Source of the DNA: Candidatus Hydrogenedentota bacterium
Lineage (GTDB): Bacteria > Hydrogenedentota > Hydrogenedentia > Hydrogenedentales > SLHB01
Direction: 5' to 3'
NCBI GenBank assembly: GCA_029552745.1
Contig: JAKPDK010000184.1
Coordinates: 248,001 to 312,000, forward strand
DNA: 64,000 bases
Both the position numbers and the translations under genes were made by a program. Below are positions 41,866 to 51,625 of this stretch, piece after piece (positions within the stretch are counted from its first letter, which is position 1; every line of letters begins with the position of its first letter). Under the pieces are notes generated by a model. That model made no database searches. It was not told the DNA's origin and saw only the letters and a list, made by a program, of their open reading frames with translations.

Positions 41866-43296
41866 ATGTCTGCCATTTTTTCAGCGTGCATGGTATTTCT
41901 GGTGGTTCAGGCGCCTGACATTTTCTCCTTATCTACAGGTGCACCCATTGTTGATGTCTGGCTGGAAGACATCCAGGGCGATCAGGCTGTCGACCTTGTT
42001 GCGCTGTCCGTCGACCGAGAAGGCACCCCGTCTATCTCGGCATTTTGCGCCGGGCGTCCTGGTTCTTTACCCAAAACCCCCACAAGTCAATTGCTCCTTG
42101 GAAAAGAGACCGTCGGTCTGTTCCTTGCAGAAAATGACGGCATACCCCCGCGCGAACTGGTCGTGCTCAAACCAAATGGAGCCCAAGTGTTTCGATATGT
42201 TCATGACGGTGGTTTCCTCAAAGATACCGAGTACGAATTCCCGACGATTTTTGGGGCGGGCTTAAGCGTCCCACGGTTTTTTCCTTTGGTAGCGTGCGAC
42301 ATGGACGGCGACCAGATTGAGGAGTGGATAGTACCGCATGCCGGAGGGCTTGCAATCATAAAAAAAGGTGTCTCTATTGCTCAGGTGCGCTGCGAAACGC
42401 GAGGTAGCTTGCTCCCCAGCACAGATGGAAGTGCAATTCTGACGTATCGGTTTCCAGAATTCCATGTGCTTCGACAGGAGAAAGATAAAACATCAGGCCT
42501 CATGTTTCTAAACTCGGACGTAATACAAATAATCGAAGGGGAATCATGGCAGGTGACACGCCAGCTCCCCGTGCCATTCAAGAATCGCCCTCCACTTCCT
42601 TCGCTAGAAAAACTTGGTGCCTGCAAAATGACCTGGGCTTTCCCCTCACCGCCCAAACCCCAATCTTTTGCTCAGCTGAAAGACTTTAACCAAGACGGGA
42701 TACCCGATATCTTGCTTGTCGAAGCGAAAGGAGATGCCAGTTCCGGTGTTAGTGTGGACTTATATGTTGCAGAAAACAAGGGATCTTTTGCCCAAGAACC
42801 CGTTTTGCACGTGGAAAAACAGGGATTTATACAGCCTTTTATCGAGGACGTCGACAGAAATGGGACGCCGGATGTTGTGCTTTTACAAATGATGTTCGGT
42901 CCTCGGTTCATCATAAACTACCTCACCAGTCGCAAGGTGACCCTCGTTGCGGATGTCTTTTTGAATAACAAGGGTATTTTCAACTCAGTGCCTGACGTAT
43001 CTTCTGCAATTTTGGCTAAAATGCCTGAGGAAAGCGAAGGCAGTGGCGTCTTTGCGCTCGGAGATTTTAACGGAGATGGCCGATTGGATTGCGTATTTGG
43101 TGGACCCGAAGGAAAACTTGTCGTACATACGGGAGAGAAAAACCGTTTCGTAAGTTCAGCTCCCTGGTTGTCACTCGAAATCGCCAGCGCGGGGATGAGT
43201 CACGTCTATGATCTGGATAGAAACGGTAAAGACGATTTGATCGTCTTCCGCTCGCGACGTGGGGATACTCCAGCATGCGACGTCGTCATCTTTTAG
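41866..43296 (+). CDS. FG-GAP/VCBS-repeat protein, probably exported
   Basis: 476 aa. A hydrophobic N-terminus (SACMVFLVVQAPDIF) may be a signal sequence. Several Ca-binding-like repeats follow the D-x-D/N-x-D/N-G-x-x-D pattern: DMDGDQIEEW, DFNQDGIPDI, DVDRNGTPDV, DFNGDGRLDC and DLDRNGKDDL. This suggests a beta-propeller of the integrin alpha type. No catalytic domain is apparent. It starts 34 nt after cruF and may be in the same transcript, but no functional link to carotenoids is obvious. Confidence 0.85.
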   Translation: MSAIFSACMVFLVVQAPDIFSLSTGAPIVDVWLEDIQGDQAVDLVALSVDREGTPSISAFCAGRPGSLPKTPTSQLLLGKETVGLFLAENDGIPPRELVVLKPNGAQVFRYVHDGGFLKDTEYEFPTIFGAGLSVPRFFPLVACDMDGDQIEEWIVPHAGGLAIIKKGVSIAQVRCETRGSLLPSTDGSAILTYRFPEFHVLRQEKDKTSGLMFLNSDVIQIIEGESWQVTRQLPVPFKNRPPLPSLEKLGACKMTWAFPSPPKPQSFAQLKDFNQDGIPDILLVEAKGDASSGVSVDLYVAENKGSFAQEPVLHVEKQGFIQPFIEDVDRNGTPDVVLLQMMFGPRFIINYLTSRKVTLVADVFLNNKGIFNSVPDVSSAILAKMPEESEGSGVFALGDFNGDGRLDCVFGGPEGKLVVHTGEKNRFVSSAPWLSLEIASAGMSHVYDLDRNGKDDLIVFRSRRGDTPACDVVIF

Positions 43297-43392
43297 GGCA
43301 CCCACGGCGGCACTGCGGCTTGCAGTACGCCGGCGGGGTATACGATGATAAAGGGGTTAACGTTTTCACGGGAACATTAGGAGGACCGGTCA

Positions 43393-45087
43393 ATGGCTAA
43401 GCAGTCGTACTATGCAATAGGGTTGGACTATGGCACCAATTCCGTGCGGGCTTTGGTGGTAGACATCCGGAATGGAAACGAAGTCGGCACGCACGTGTGG
43501 AACTACAAACATGGGGAAAAAGGCATTCTCTTGTCCAATGACCCTAATCTCGCCCGACAGCATCCGGTGGACTATGTGGATGGCGCAGAAGCCGCTATAA
43601 AAGGGGCGCTGCGTGACGCAAAACGCAACAAGAAAGATTTTGACCCGGCACAGGTGGTCGGCATCGGGGTCGACACTACCGGTAGTACACCGATACCCGT
43701 TGACGCAACGGGCAAACCGCTGGCTTTTGACAAAAGATTTGCGAACAACCTCGCGGCGATGGCTTGGCTCTGGAAAGACCACACCAGCATCGCCGAAGCG
43801 GAAGAGATTACAGCGCTTGCGCGCGAGATACGTCCTCATTACCTCGCGAAATGCGGCGGTGTTTACAGCAGTGAGTGGTTTTTTAGCAAAATCTTGCATT
43901 GTCTTCACACGGCGCCCAAGGTCTTCGATGCAGCCTACACATGGGTGGAGTGCGCTGATTGGGTGCCCGCCATGCTCACAGGTACGGAACACCCTGACCG
44001 CCTGACCGTGTGCGTATGCGCAGCAGGACATAAAGCGATGTACAACGATGATTGGGGCGGATATCCGGATGAAGAGTTCCTAGGAAAATTGCATGAAAAA
44101 CTAGGCGATTTGAGAAAACGTTTGAAGAATAAAGCGTATGCCATTGACCACACTGTAGGGGGATTGACGGCGGAATGGGCAAAACGCACCGGACTGCGGG
44201 AAGGAACGCCTGTGGCTGTCGGAGCGTTTGATGCCCATCTTGGCGCCGTGGGCTCGGGCATCGCCCCAGGGTGTTTGGTGAAGATCCTCGGTACGAGTTC
44301 CTGCGACATGATGATTGCACCCGCAGACCAACCATTGGCTGACATTCCCGGATTATGCGGGATTGTGCGCGGGAGTATTGTGCCGGGATTCTTCGGATTG
44401 GAGGCAGGACAATCCGCCGTAGGAGATATTTACAATTGGTTCGTTGATTACATCCAGCCCGGCGGTCCCAAGGCAGGTTCGCACGAGGCGTTGACCCGCG
44501 AAGCCGCCCGTCTGGCACCGGGTGCTTCAGGGTTACTCGCGCTTGATTGGAACAACGGCAATCGTACCATCCTTGTCGACCAGCGTCTCACAGGTCTGCT
44601 GCTTGGTCAAACTCTTTATACGAAACCTGCTGAGATCTATCGCGCCCTGATTGAGGCGACCGCGTTTGGTGCCTTGACGATCATCAATCGTTTTGAGGAA
44701 TATGGACTCAAAGTCGATCGAATCATCAATTGCGGCGGGATTGCGGAAAAGAACCCGCTGGTCATGCAGATCTATGCCGATGTCACAGGACGTCCCATGT
44801 ATGTATCTCGTTCTGGCCAGACCTGTGCCCTGGGTGCAGCAATGGCGGGCGCCGTTGCTGCAGGAAAACGAAACGGCGGGTTTGACTCGATACCCGAGGC
44901 GCAGAAAGCCATGTCGGGACTTAAGAAAACGGTTTACAAACCCAATGCCAAAGCCCATACTGTGTACACAGAACTCTACAGTTTGTACCGCAAACTTCAC
45001 GATGCCTTCGGCTTGAAAGAATGGCAAGGCAATCTCTACGACGTAATGAAAAAACTATTGGAAATACGCGGAAGGGCAAGGAAATAA
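43393..45087 (+). CDS. araB: Ribulokinase-like FGGY sugar kinase
   Basis: 564 aa. The FGGY N-domain begins IGLDYGTNSVRALVVD, and GIGVDTTGSTPIPVD marks the ribulokinase subgroup. The C-domain has VGAFDAHLGAVGSGI, LGTSSCDMMI and NCGGIAEKNPLVMQIYADVTGRP. It phosphorylates L-ribulose or a related ketopentose with ATP. AGGAGG precedes the ATG. No araA, araD or AraC-type regulator is adjacent, so the pathway partners lie elsewhere and the exact pentulose is uncertain. Confidence 0.92.
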   Translation: MAKQSYYAIGLDYGTNSVRALVVDIRNGNEVGTHVWNYKHGEKGILLSNDPNLARQHPVDYVDGAEAAIKGALRDAKRNKKDFDPAQVVGIGVDTTGSTPIPVDATGKPLAFDKRFANNLAAMAWLWKDHTSIAEAEEITALAREIRPHYLAKCGGVYSSEWFFSKILHCLHTAPKVFDAAYTWVECADWVPAMLTGTEHPDRLTVCVCAAGHKAMYNDDWGGYPDEEFLGKLHEKLGDLRKRLKNKAYAIDHTVGGLTAEWAKRTGLREGTPVAVGAFDAHLGAVGSGIAPGCLVKILGTSSCDMMIAPADQPLADIPGLCGIVRGSIVPGFFGLEAGQSAVGDIYNWFVDYIQPGGPKAGSHEALTREAARLAPGASGLLALDWNNGNRTILVDQRLTGLLLGQTLYTKPAEIYRALIEATAFGALTIINRFEEYGLKVDRIINCGGIAEKNPLVMQIYADVTGRPMYVSRSGQTCALGAAMAGAVAAGKRNGGFDSIPEAQKAMSGLKKTVYKPNAKAHTVYTELYSLYRKLHDAFGLKEWQGNLYDVMKKLLEIRGRARK

Positions 45088-45091
45088 TTGG

Positions 45092-45114
45092 TGACAAAGG
45101 GGTTTTGTCATTTG
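45092..45114 (+). terminator. Hairpin just after araB
   Basis: TGACAAA (45092-45098) pairs with TTTGTCA (45104-45110) around GGGGT, then TTTG. It is 4 nt after the araB stop. The AT-rich 7-bp stem and broken T-run make it a weak terminator candidate. Confidence 0.4.
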
Positions 45115-45265
45115 TCATTTTGACGAAAGTTTAACTGATAACAGAATGACACCCTGGTCGAAAGCATCGGCTTTTCTTTTCTAAATCTGGTGCAACCAAA
45201 AAATAAAAGGTTTCCAACAAGTACATAACGTATTGTCCTGAAATAGGTTAGCATCTTATCTCCTC

Positions 45266-45294
45266 GCCGCGGCGTCTTTTGCCGCGGCTTTTTT
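45266..45294 (+). terminator. Rho-independent terminator downstream of araB
   Basis: GCCGCGGC (45266-45273) pairs with an identical palindromic arm (45281-45288) around GTCTTTT, followed by six T. The all-G/C 8-bp stem plus T-run is a textbook intrinsic terminator on the + strand. Confidence 0.85.
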
Positions 45295-45387
45295 GCTAAT
45301 CGCGGTGTACCCGGCGGTCTCGGTATTAAAATTGCTCTCTCCCTAACCGGAAATGATTGAAATGGCTGGCATTTGGAGGGAATGACT

Positions 45388-45909
45388 ATGGCTCTGAGCT
45401 GGCTTTGTGAACCGGATGAATACGGAGAAACGCCACTATCACGTGTTGCAAAAAGCGGACGCATGGAGTTGGCAAGGCTTTTGTTACTCCAAGACCGTAA
45501 TGATGCAGAGTCGGAACTTCCTCCAATGTCAGCCCTCCATCAAGCGGCGTATTGGGGATATGAAAAAGCGGTCAAGAACCTTTTACAAAACGGACGGGAT
45601 CCCAATGAGATGGACGTCCAAGGCGAAACCCCACTGCACAAAGCCGTCCGATTAGGACACATAGAAACTGTCAGAGCTCTTCTTGAGGCTGGCGCGGAGG
45701 TCAACGCCGTGAACTCCCTGGGGTTAACCCCGCTTCATTGGGCTGCGCTGGCTAACAGAGAAGAGATCGCCGAACTACTGTTGGAATACGGTGCCAATGC
45801 ATACGCCAAGGATTGGATTAGCGGCGGCATGACGCCGTATGATTTTGCGCGCTGCATGGGGTACAGCGAACTCGCCAAAACACTTCAATACCGCATGGCG
45901 ATCATCTAA
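45388..45909 (+). CDS. Small ankyrin-repeat protein
   Basis: 173 aa from ATG 45388, 8 nt after TTGGAGGG. An earlier ATG at 45382 is too near the RBS. Four to five ankyrin repeats fill the protein: EYGETPLSRVAKSGRMELARLLL, MSALHQAAYWGYEKAVKNLL, QGETPLHKAVRLGHIETVRALL, LGLTPLHWAALANREEIAELLL and GGMTPYDFARCMGYSELAKTL. No signal peptide or other domain is present, so it is a cytoplasmic protein-binding module. The partner is unknown. It stands alone between two terminator-like sites and a convergent gene. Confidence 0.88.
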   Translation: MALSWLCEPDEYGETPLSRVAKSGRMELARLLLLQDRNDAESELPPMSALHQAAYWGYEKAVKNLLQNGRDPNEMDVQGETPLHKAVRLGHIETVRALLEAGAEVNAVNSLGLTPLHWAALANREEIAELLLEYGANAYAKDWISGGMTPYDFARCMGYSELAKTLQYRMAII

Positions 45910-45932
45910 CCTGTCTCTGAGTGTTTTTTGAC

Positions 45933-47885
45933 CTATGGCTCTACCACCAACACATTGTGAATGTATAAGTTATTAACGGTAACCCGAAGCTGTCCCTCCC
46001 CCCAATGCCATCGAAGTCCCGTTTCATCCGGCGCCGTGTAACATTTCTTGGGAGGCTGGGGCAAAGGAATGCGAACTCGAAAAGATCCTGTATACGGTAC
46101 TTCTTCCACAATGTGTCGTTCGGGCGAAAGTGGGTTTGCGGACGAGAGATTGGTAAGCTGAATAAGTAGACGGCCGTCCTTCTTACGGGCGGCCATGTCA
46201 ATCCACGCAGGGCCTTCCCTACGCATCAACTGGGCATCTACTCCCAACGCCAGCATGGCTTGACCAATAAAACTCCTCACTCTCGGGTAGTGCGCCTGTC
46301 TGTAGGCGCGAAATACAGGACCCGGAATCACAACGACATTTCCGGAAGCAAAAGTATTTATAGTGGCCGCTGGAAACGACGTGCGGTTCAACTCCGGCTC
46401 CTGTTGATACAGCAACGGCGTAATTTCTTGGGCAGTCGTCAAGACCACCTCACACCACGGACCACCAATAGGCACGCTGCCATGGTCCGCGGCAACGTAG
46501 TACACCTTTTGGGAATCAGGGTTTTGCGGCGTTAATCCAGTAAACGTTTCCGACCATTCTACGGGCACCCGAGAACCCGCCAACAAAACCTTACCGCCCT
46601 GAGCGACATAGTCTGTCACCGCTTTGATGACTGTTTCCGACAGACCATCCTGTTCGGGAATCACCACCACTTTGTAGTCGCACATTCTTTCTAAAAGCGT
46701 TTCTTCGTTCATCACATCCACCGAATAACCGTTTTCCAGCAAAGCATGAACCGCTCCCTCGACAGGTTGGCATGCGTTCCCTGCTCCGAAAAGGGGATGA
46801 TTATTCCGGTAGTAATATTCATGACTAAAAAGCACAGCAACTTGTGGAATCGTCTCCGTTTTGAAACACCATTCCTTTCGCTCTCGGCAAAACCGCGCAA
46901 CATCCGCCAAAAGGTCCTGGTGCCATTCGGTCAGGCGTCCCGAGCGTTGCGGCTGATTGTAAATGAAAACCCCACCCCCCTGAGAAAGCACCACCGCCAA
47001 CTCCTGGTCGAGATGTACTGCAGGCTTCATCGTCCATTGTTGATCACCGGTTCGCAGAAACGCCCACGCCATGAGATCCCAAGGTTTGTTTCTACTGGCA
47101 AGAAATCGGGCTGCAAAACGTACTTGTTCGGCTCCGAAAGAAGGCGAAAAGTCGCCACTGAGATAGTCCACCGGTGCAGCGATCGGTTCCGGTTGCATGT
47201 GACTGTACATCCAGTTACTACATACGGCAAGGGACGGTTTTCGGGCGTGCAAGGCATCCGTGTAGGCAACGACATGCTCCCCAAAAAGTTGCCGATGAAA
47301 AGCGAGCCATTCCGCCCAGTGTGGGTCACCCGCTTTTCGAGGAATCTCCTGTATGCCGGTGCGCCGGCGGAACTCTTCGATACACCGATCCGACCAGCTG
47401 GGCTGGCTTGCCCAGTTCTCTCCGTCGATCCATACCCCATCAATGTCGTACTTCTCCACGACTTCAAGCAGTTGAGGAATCATATATTCCTTCGTGTAAT
47501 CGCTGAGGGGATCGGTGTTGTTCGGGCTGGGCTTACCTTCGGCATCTATACACGCCCATTCGGGGTGCAGCTCGATTGCACGCGAGTCCCATACACCGGA
47601 GTAATGGATGGAGAGAGGAATACCTAAATCTCGCGTCACCTTACGCCACACTTTCAGCGCGTCGTTGACAATTCCGGGAGAGGGAGAGCCGATTTCCGTG
47701 GGATACCCCGTGTACCCCGGATGACCTTTGCAATCATACTGCACATACTCAGGGCGAACCTTCTCCAACATGGCACGAATGTGCTCGTACGTTGTCTCCC
47801 GTCCCAGTTCCGTGTCTGTAGCAGAGGGATGCAGATCATAATGCAGACCAAAAAATGCGTCTTCCTTCCAATTCTTTTTTGCCAT
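45933..47885 (-). CDS. Glycoside hydrolase-like protein (TIM barrel plus GH42-type trimerisation-like domain)
   Basis: 650 aa from ATG 47885 (GAGGAACAAACC upstream); the frame continues further upstream without a good RBS. The N-terminal half looks like a GHL6/GH29-type TIM barrel: FFGLHYDLHP, YVQYDCKGHPG, HPEWACIDAEGKP and YDIDGVWIDGENW, where the Asp/Glu may be catalytic. The second half, from about residue 360, resembles the beta-galactosidase trimerisation fold (VAVLFSHEYYY, VVVIPEQDGLSETVIKAVTDYV, GGKVLLAGSR). A small C-terminal beta domain follows. No signal peptide is seen. The substrate is unknown. Confidence 0.78.
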   Translation of the reverse strand: MAKKNWKEDAFFGLHYDLHPSATDTELGRETTYEHIRAMLEKVRPEYVQYDCKGHPGYTGYPTEIGSPSPGIVNDALKVWRKVTRDLGIPLSIHYSGVWDSRAIELHPEWACIDAEGKPSPNNTDPLSDYTKEYMIPQLLEVVEKYDIDGVWIDGENWASQPSWSDRCIEEFRRRTGIQEIPRKAGDPHWAEWLAFHRQLFGEHVVAYTDALHARKPSLAVCSNWMYSHMQPEPIAAPVDYLSGDFSPSFGAEQVRFAARFLASRNKPWDLMAWAFLRTGDQQWTMKPAVHLDQELAVVLSQGGGVFIYNQPQRSGRLTEWHQDLLADVARFCRERKEWCFKTETIPQVAVLFSHEYYYRNNHPLFGAGNACQPVEGAVHALLENGYSVDVMNEETLLERMCDYKVVVIPEQDGLSETVIKAVTDYVAQGGKVLLAGSRVPVEWSETFTGLTPQNPDSQKVYYVAADHGSVPIGGPWCEVVLTTAQEITPLLYQQEPELNRTSFPAATINTFASGNVVVIPGPVFRAYRQAHYPRVRSFIGQAMLALGVDAQLMRREGPAWIDMAARKKDGRLLIQLTNLSSANPLSPERHIVEEVPYTGSFRVRIPLPQPPKKCYTAPDETGLRWHWGEGQLRVTVNNLYIHNVLVVEP

Positions 47886-48018
47886 GGTTTGTTCCTCATC
47901 AGCCGTTAGAATCATCGCTAAACACAACCAGGTTATCATGTCTCTTTATCCTTTCTGAGTGCGCAAAACGGTCGAATCGTTGAGCACCTACTGGCTATGC
48001 GACAGATCCGTTAACACC

Positions 48019-49413
48019 CTAATTTTTCGCCATTTTTCTGAAAAACTCGTAAATCCCACCGAAAGCCCCGTTGCTTAGAACAAGGACTACATCGCCCGCT
48101 TGCAACGTCTCCCATACCGCCCCAGCAATCTCCTCTGCGGTGTTTTCCACATAGGCCGCCACGCCCCTGTTTTCCAGCGCGGCCCGAACCGCCTCTCGGT
48201 CAAGCCGTGTCTCCGGTGGAATGGACTCGGCACGGTACACCGCGCCTAACCAAACTTCATCCGCTCCAGAGAGAGCCTCTATCAACTCATCTTGGAAACG
48301 GTTGGTGACCATGGTGTTGGAGCGAGGTTCGCACAACACACGCAACCGCCCCTTGGGAAAACGTAGACGGACGGCAGCAACCGTCTCCCGTATGGCGGTA
48401 GGATGGTGAGCAAAATCGTCAATAAACACCGCACCGCGGGCTTCCAAAAACACTTCCATTCGACGACGTACGCCCTTAAAATCACGAAGCGCCAGCTGCA
48501 ACGCGCTTACTTCTACTCCATATTGGTCGGCAACGGCAAGAGCAGCCAGAACGTTCAACGCATTGTGGTTCCCCCACAGAGGAAGATCAAAGACGCCGTA
48601 ATCTTTGCCTTCTTTTGTGACGCGCAAACGAGTGTCTTGTGTCTTCGAACTTTCCCACTGCCCTCGATAGTCAGCACCGGGCTGAAAACCGTAAGTGACA
48701 ACCGGACAAAAAGCATGGGATGCCAGAGCGAGTGCGCGCGGCGCTTCGGCACAAAGAATCAGCCTGCCGTTTCGGGGAATTTGGCGTAGCATCAACCGGA
48801 ACGCCTGTTCAATGGCTTCCACATTTGGATAGATGTCGCCGTGATCAAATTCCAGAGAGGTGACCACTGCAATCTGGGGTAAATAGTGGAAGAATTTCGC
48901 CCGCTTGTCGAAAAAAGCGGTGTCGTACTCATCCCCTTCGATCACAAAAGGCGCGGATTCCTTTCCGAGTCGCGCTGCATGAGGAAAATCGAGAGGTTGA
49001 CCTCCGATAAGGAAGCCCGGTTGTAAGCCAGCCCGATCCAATAAATGTGCGGTCAATGTGGTGGTCGTCGTTTTCCCATGGGTGCCACATATCACGATCG
49101 GTTGACGATAGCGGAGTACTTCTTCTTTGAGCCATTCGGGCATGCTTTTGAAAAACAAACGCCGTTCCAATATCGCTTCGATTTCTGCATTACCCCGGCT
49201 TAAGGCGTTGCCTATGACGACCACGTCGGGCTGCCAGTCCAGATTCGATTCGTCATAGGAGGAGGCGACAGGTACCCCTAGAGAAGCCACCATGTGCGAG
49301 GCTGGGGGATAAAGTGGATTGTCGCTGCCCCGCACTTCATGTCCGAGTTCGACCGCCAAGCGTGCGGCGGCGGACATAGCGACGCCCCCGATTCCGCAAA
49401 AATGCACCTTCAT
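48019..49413 (-). CDS. mpl: UDP-MurNAc:L-Ala-gamma-D-Glu-meso-DAP ligase Mpl
   Basis: 464 aa from ATG 49413; a TTG at 49428 is an alternative, and neither has a strong RBS. The murein-tripeptide recycling ligase is recognised by IGNALSRGNAEIEAILE, the P-loop GTHGKTTTTTL, VIEGDEYDTAFFDKRAKF and LEFDHGDIY, which distinguish Mpl from MurC. DDFAHHPTAIRETV is in the C-domain. It reattaches recovered tripeptide to UDP-MurNAc, consistent with DAP-type peptidoglycan. Confidence 0.92.
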   Translation of the reverse strand: MKVHFCGIGGVAMSAAARLAVELGHEVRGSDNPLYPPASHMVASLGVPVASSYDESNLDWQPDVVVIGNALSRGNAEIEAILERRLFFKSMPEWLKEEVLRYRQPIVICGTHGKTTTTTLTAHLLDRAGLQPGFLIGGQPLDFPHAARLGKESAPFVIEGDEYDTAFFDKRAKFFHYLPQIAVVTSLEFDHGDIYPNVEAIEQAFRLMLRQIPRNGRLILCAEAPRALALASHAFCPVVTYGFQPGADYRGQWESSKTQDTRLRVTKEGKDYGVFDLPLWGNHNALNVLAALAVADQYGVEVSALQLALRDFKGVRRRMEVFLEARGAVFIDDFAHHPTAIRETVAAVRLRFPKGRLRVLCEPRSNTMVTNRFQDELIEALSGADEVWLGAVYRAESIPPETRLDREAVRAALENRGVAAYVENTAEEIAGAVWETLQAGDVVLVLSNGAFGGIYEFFRKMAKN

Positions 49414-49477
49414 ATGATTTACGCTCAAAATGTCACTTATCTACCCAAAATCCCAACATAAAGCTCACGTAACACCC

Positions 49478-50389
49478 TCACGATGCCCAAAGAACACGTC
49501 CGCGGGCTACTTGTTCCAGTGCCTCCTTGTGCGCTTGCCGAAACTCTTCCTGCGTGGGCTTCCAAGGCGTTTGCAGTATTCCCAAAACGCTCTGTTCCAG
49601 GTGATTGTCGCGCACAAACGCCACGGTAGCTTCGAAGTTTTTCGAATTGAAGTAATTACTGCCTGTAGGAATCTGCTCGTACCCCGCCTTCGCGAGATCA
49701 ATGTACGCCTGTACCTGGCACAGATCGGGGTTCAACGTTTCATCATACCACCAATTACTCTGTAGAACGTCTTTCGGCATACGAGCAAGGAATTCGTCGC
49801 GGTGATGCCACATGTAATCAGACCACAACCAAGGACGAACCCCCGCATCTCGCACTTGCTTGATCAAAAACAGACAATCGTGCCACCACAGATCGTATTG
49901 ACGAATTACAACATATTCATATTCCCGCTGATGCTGCGCAGTCTCTTCGTCCATACCCAGATGGAAGAACCGTGGTTTGTCGAACAAGTCGATGACTTCC
50001 TGTATAAGATCGGCGCAGACCCGATAATAAACGTCCGTCGATACTTGGCGGGCATAAGGACCAAGCCATGCGTCATGAGTCGCTGAAAAATTTAATTTCG
50101 GAATGGGTTCAAGTCCCAGTTGCCGTAATTTATGCAATTCTTCGCGGAGTCGTTCTGGAGACCATGCCCCCTGAACGGCAATTTCGGGATGTGTACGATA
50201 TCGGACTCCATCACCCAGATCGATCACCACGACGTTAACCCCGGCATCCCGCATGGAAACACAAAGGTCTTCCCAAAGAGAGTGGTCAAAACGCAAATAC
50301 GGCTTATAACATAGATGAGTAGGAACGCCCGGAACTTCTCTATCGCGCCACATGTTGTAACTTAAATGCACCAAATAGCCCCAAATCAT
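49478..50389 (-). CDS. GH20-like TIM-barrel protein (beta-hexosaminidase-related)
   Basis: 303 aa from ATG 50389, 8 nt after AAAGGAGG; the frame could extend 10 codons but would cover that RBS. A (beta/alpha)8 barrel is suggested by VNVVVIDLGDGVRY, GLEPIPKLNFSATHDAWLG, FFHLGMDEETAQ and RPWLWSDYMW. FHLGMDEE resembles the GH20 catalytic D-E pair (HIGGDE). No carbohydrate-binding or signal domain is present, so it would act in the cytoplasm. Its position next to mpl hints at cell-wall amino-sugar turnover, but this is speculation. Confidence 0.75.
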   Translation of the reverse strand: MIWGYLVHLSYNMWRDREVPGVPTHLCYKPYLRFDHSLWEDLCVSMRDAGVNVVVIDLGDGVRYRTHPEIAVQGAWSPERLREELHKLRQLGLEPIPKLNFSATHDAWLGPYARQVSTDVYYRVCADLIQEVIDLFDKPRFFHLGMDEETAQHQREYEYVVIRQYDLWWHDCLFLIKQVRDAGVRPWLWSDYMWHHRDEFLARMPKDVLQSNWWYDETLNPDLCQVQAYIDLAKAGYEQIPTGSNYFNSKNFEATVAFVRDNHLEQSVLGILQTPWKPTQEEFRQAHKEALEQVARGRVLWAS

Positions 50390-50431
50390 CTCATACGCCT
50401 CCTTTCGGTAGTGACCCATGTAAGTGACATG

Positions 50432-51499
50432 CTACAAGATCTTCAAGAGTTGCTCCATAAAATAACAATAATTGGAATAAGACACATCGGGCGGAAAACT
50501 GTGATCCGGAGTGGGCACGTATCCGCCTTCGCGCACTAAAGGCGCGATACGTCCGAGTTCTCGGTCAATCGCCTCCTTTCCTATAGCGACAACGCGTTTA
50601 TCTATGCCGCCCCAAAGCCTCAATTCTTTACCATATTCACGGCGCACCTGAACGACATCCATCCCGGATTGGACTTCGAAGGGGTACAACACATTGATGC
50701 CCGCATCCAACCAGACGGGGATTAAGGTGCTGATATCACCGTCGCTGTCCAAGGAGATAAAATCTACTCCGTGACTTCGTAAGAAATCCACGACACGCCG
50801 GTACCGCGAGAGCATGTAACGTCGCACCATGTCGGCTCCGATCAAGGGCCCGTTCTTGAATGCCATATCTTCCCAAAACCCGAAAACATCTGGTGTGGTG
50901 AATTGAAGCACCTGTTCCATTACGGCAATCATGAAGTCAGCAATACCATCCATCATTTCTTCCACGAAAGCCGGGTCGGTACAGAATGTTTCACATAGTT
51001 TTTCGACACCCATCAGATTCCGCAACGGACCAAAAAAGCCTCCCCAACGGTCGGCAATGATAATAAGAGGAACATTTCGGTGCTGGTATGCAGAGAGTTT
51101 TTCTTGCCAATTTGCCCCTATTCGGTTTGACAGATCGGGTTGTAGCCGCTCCCGGTAAAACTTGCGGAAATCCTCACGGGTTTCCACAGGGAAACGCAGA
51201 AATTGCGGCATGCTTGAGTACGGCTGGTCCTTCCGTTCTCTCATAAGAATGCCTTCGTGGTTGACGTAGGTCACCGTATAGTCATCTTCCGCGACGATTT
51301 CTTTTTGAAACGGCGGGTGCGGGAAAAACCAGTGACCGTAGATATCCCACTGATCAATCGGGAAGCGCCCCGCATTTGGGTCATACCCCTCTTCTTTCCA
51401 CCTTTCGAGAGTCTCGGGCCAAACACCGAAATCCCGGAGCGGTGCGCGGTCGACTGGTTGATAATTCATAGTAGCTAAAAAACGTTCGCGCGGCGTCAT
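50432..51499 (-). CDS. UroD-superfamily protein (methyltransferase-like), paralogue 1
   Basis: 355 aa from ATG 51499 (GGGGAGG upstream). The MTPRERFLATMNYQPVDR opening, DSDGDISTLIPVWLDAGIN, LWGGIDKRVVAIGKEAI and TPDHSFPPDVSYSNYCYF place it in the uroporphyrinogen decarboxylase-like superfamily. It lacks the RQAGRY motif of HemE, so heme synthesis is unlikely. Such proteins are often corrinoid-dependent methyltransferases or uncharacterised. It is paralogous to the gene at 53523-54680. No corrinoid protein gene lies beside it. Confidence 0.85.
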   Translation of the reverse strand: MTPRERFLATMNYQPVDRAPLRDFGVWPETLERWKEEGYDPNAGRFPIDQWDIYGHWFFPHPPFQKEIVAEDDYTVTYVNHEGILMRERKDQPYSSMPQFLRFPVETREDFRKFYRERLQPDLSNRIGANWQEKLSAYQHRNVPLIIIADRWGGFFGPLRNLMGVEKLCETFCTDPAFVEEMMDGIADFMIAVMEQVLQFTTPDVFGFWEDMAFKNGPLIGADMVRRYMLSRYRRVVDFLRSHGVDFISLDSDGDISTLIPVWLDAGINVLYPFEVQSGMDVVQVRREYGKELRLWGGIDKRVVAIGKEAIDRELGRIAPLVREGGYVPTPDHSFPPDVSYSNYCYFMEQLLKIL

Positions 51500-51625
51500 G
51501 AAACTTCGCCTCCCCAACGGCACCTCAAAAGTAGGTTTCCCTCTTGTCGCCAGAAAGAGCCCATTATTTCACTGGTGTTCACCTTGTGCGGTTCTCAAAA
51601 ACCTATTGCTCTCCCTACCAGATTG

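Larger units (their letters stand above)
45088..45387. other. Intergenic region between araB and the ankyrin gene
   Basis: This 300-nt gap holds two terminator-like hairpins (45092-45110 and 45266-45294) and the RBS of the ankyrin gene. I see no other gene in it. Confidence 0.6.

Noticed and set aside
46746-47627. 293-codon + strand ORF opposite the glycosidase-like gene
   Set aside because: It is an antisense shadow of a well-supported 650-aa protein. The sequence is Arg/Pro/Ser-biased and has no RBS.
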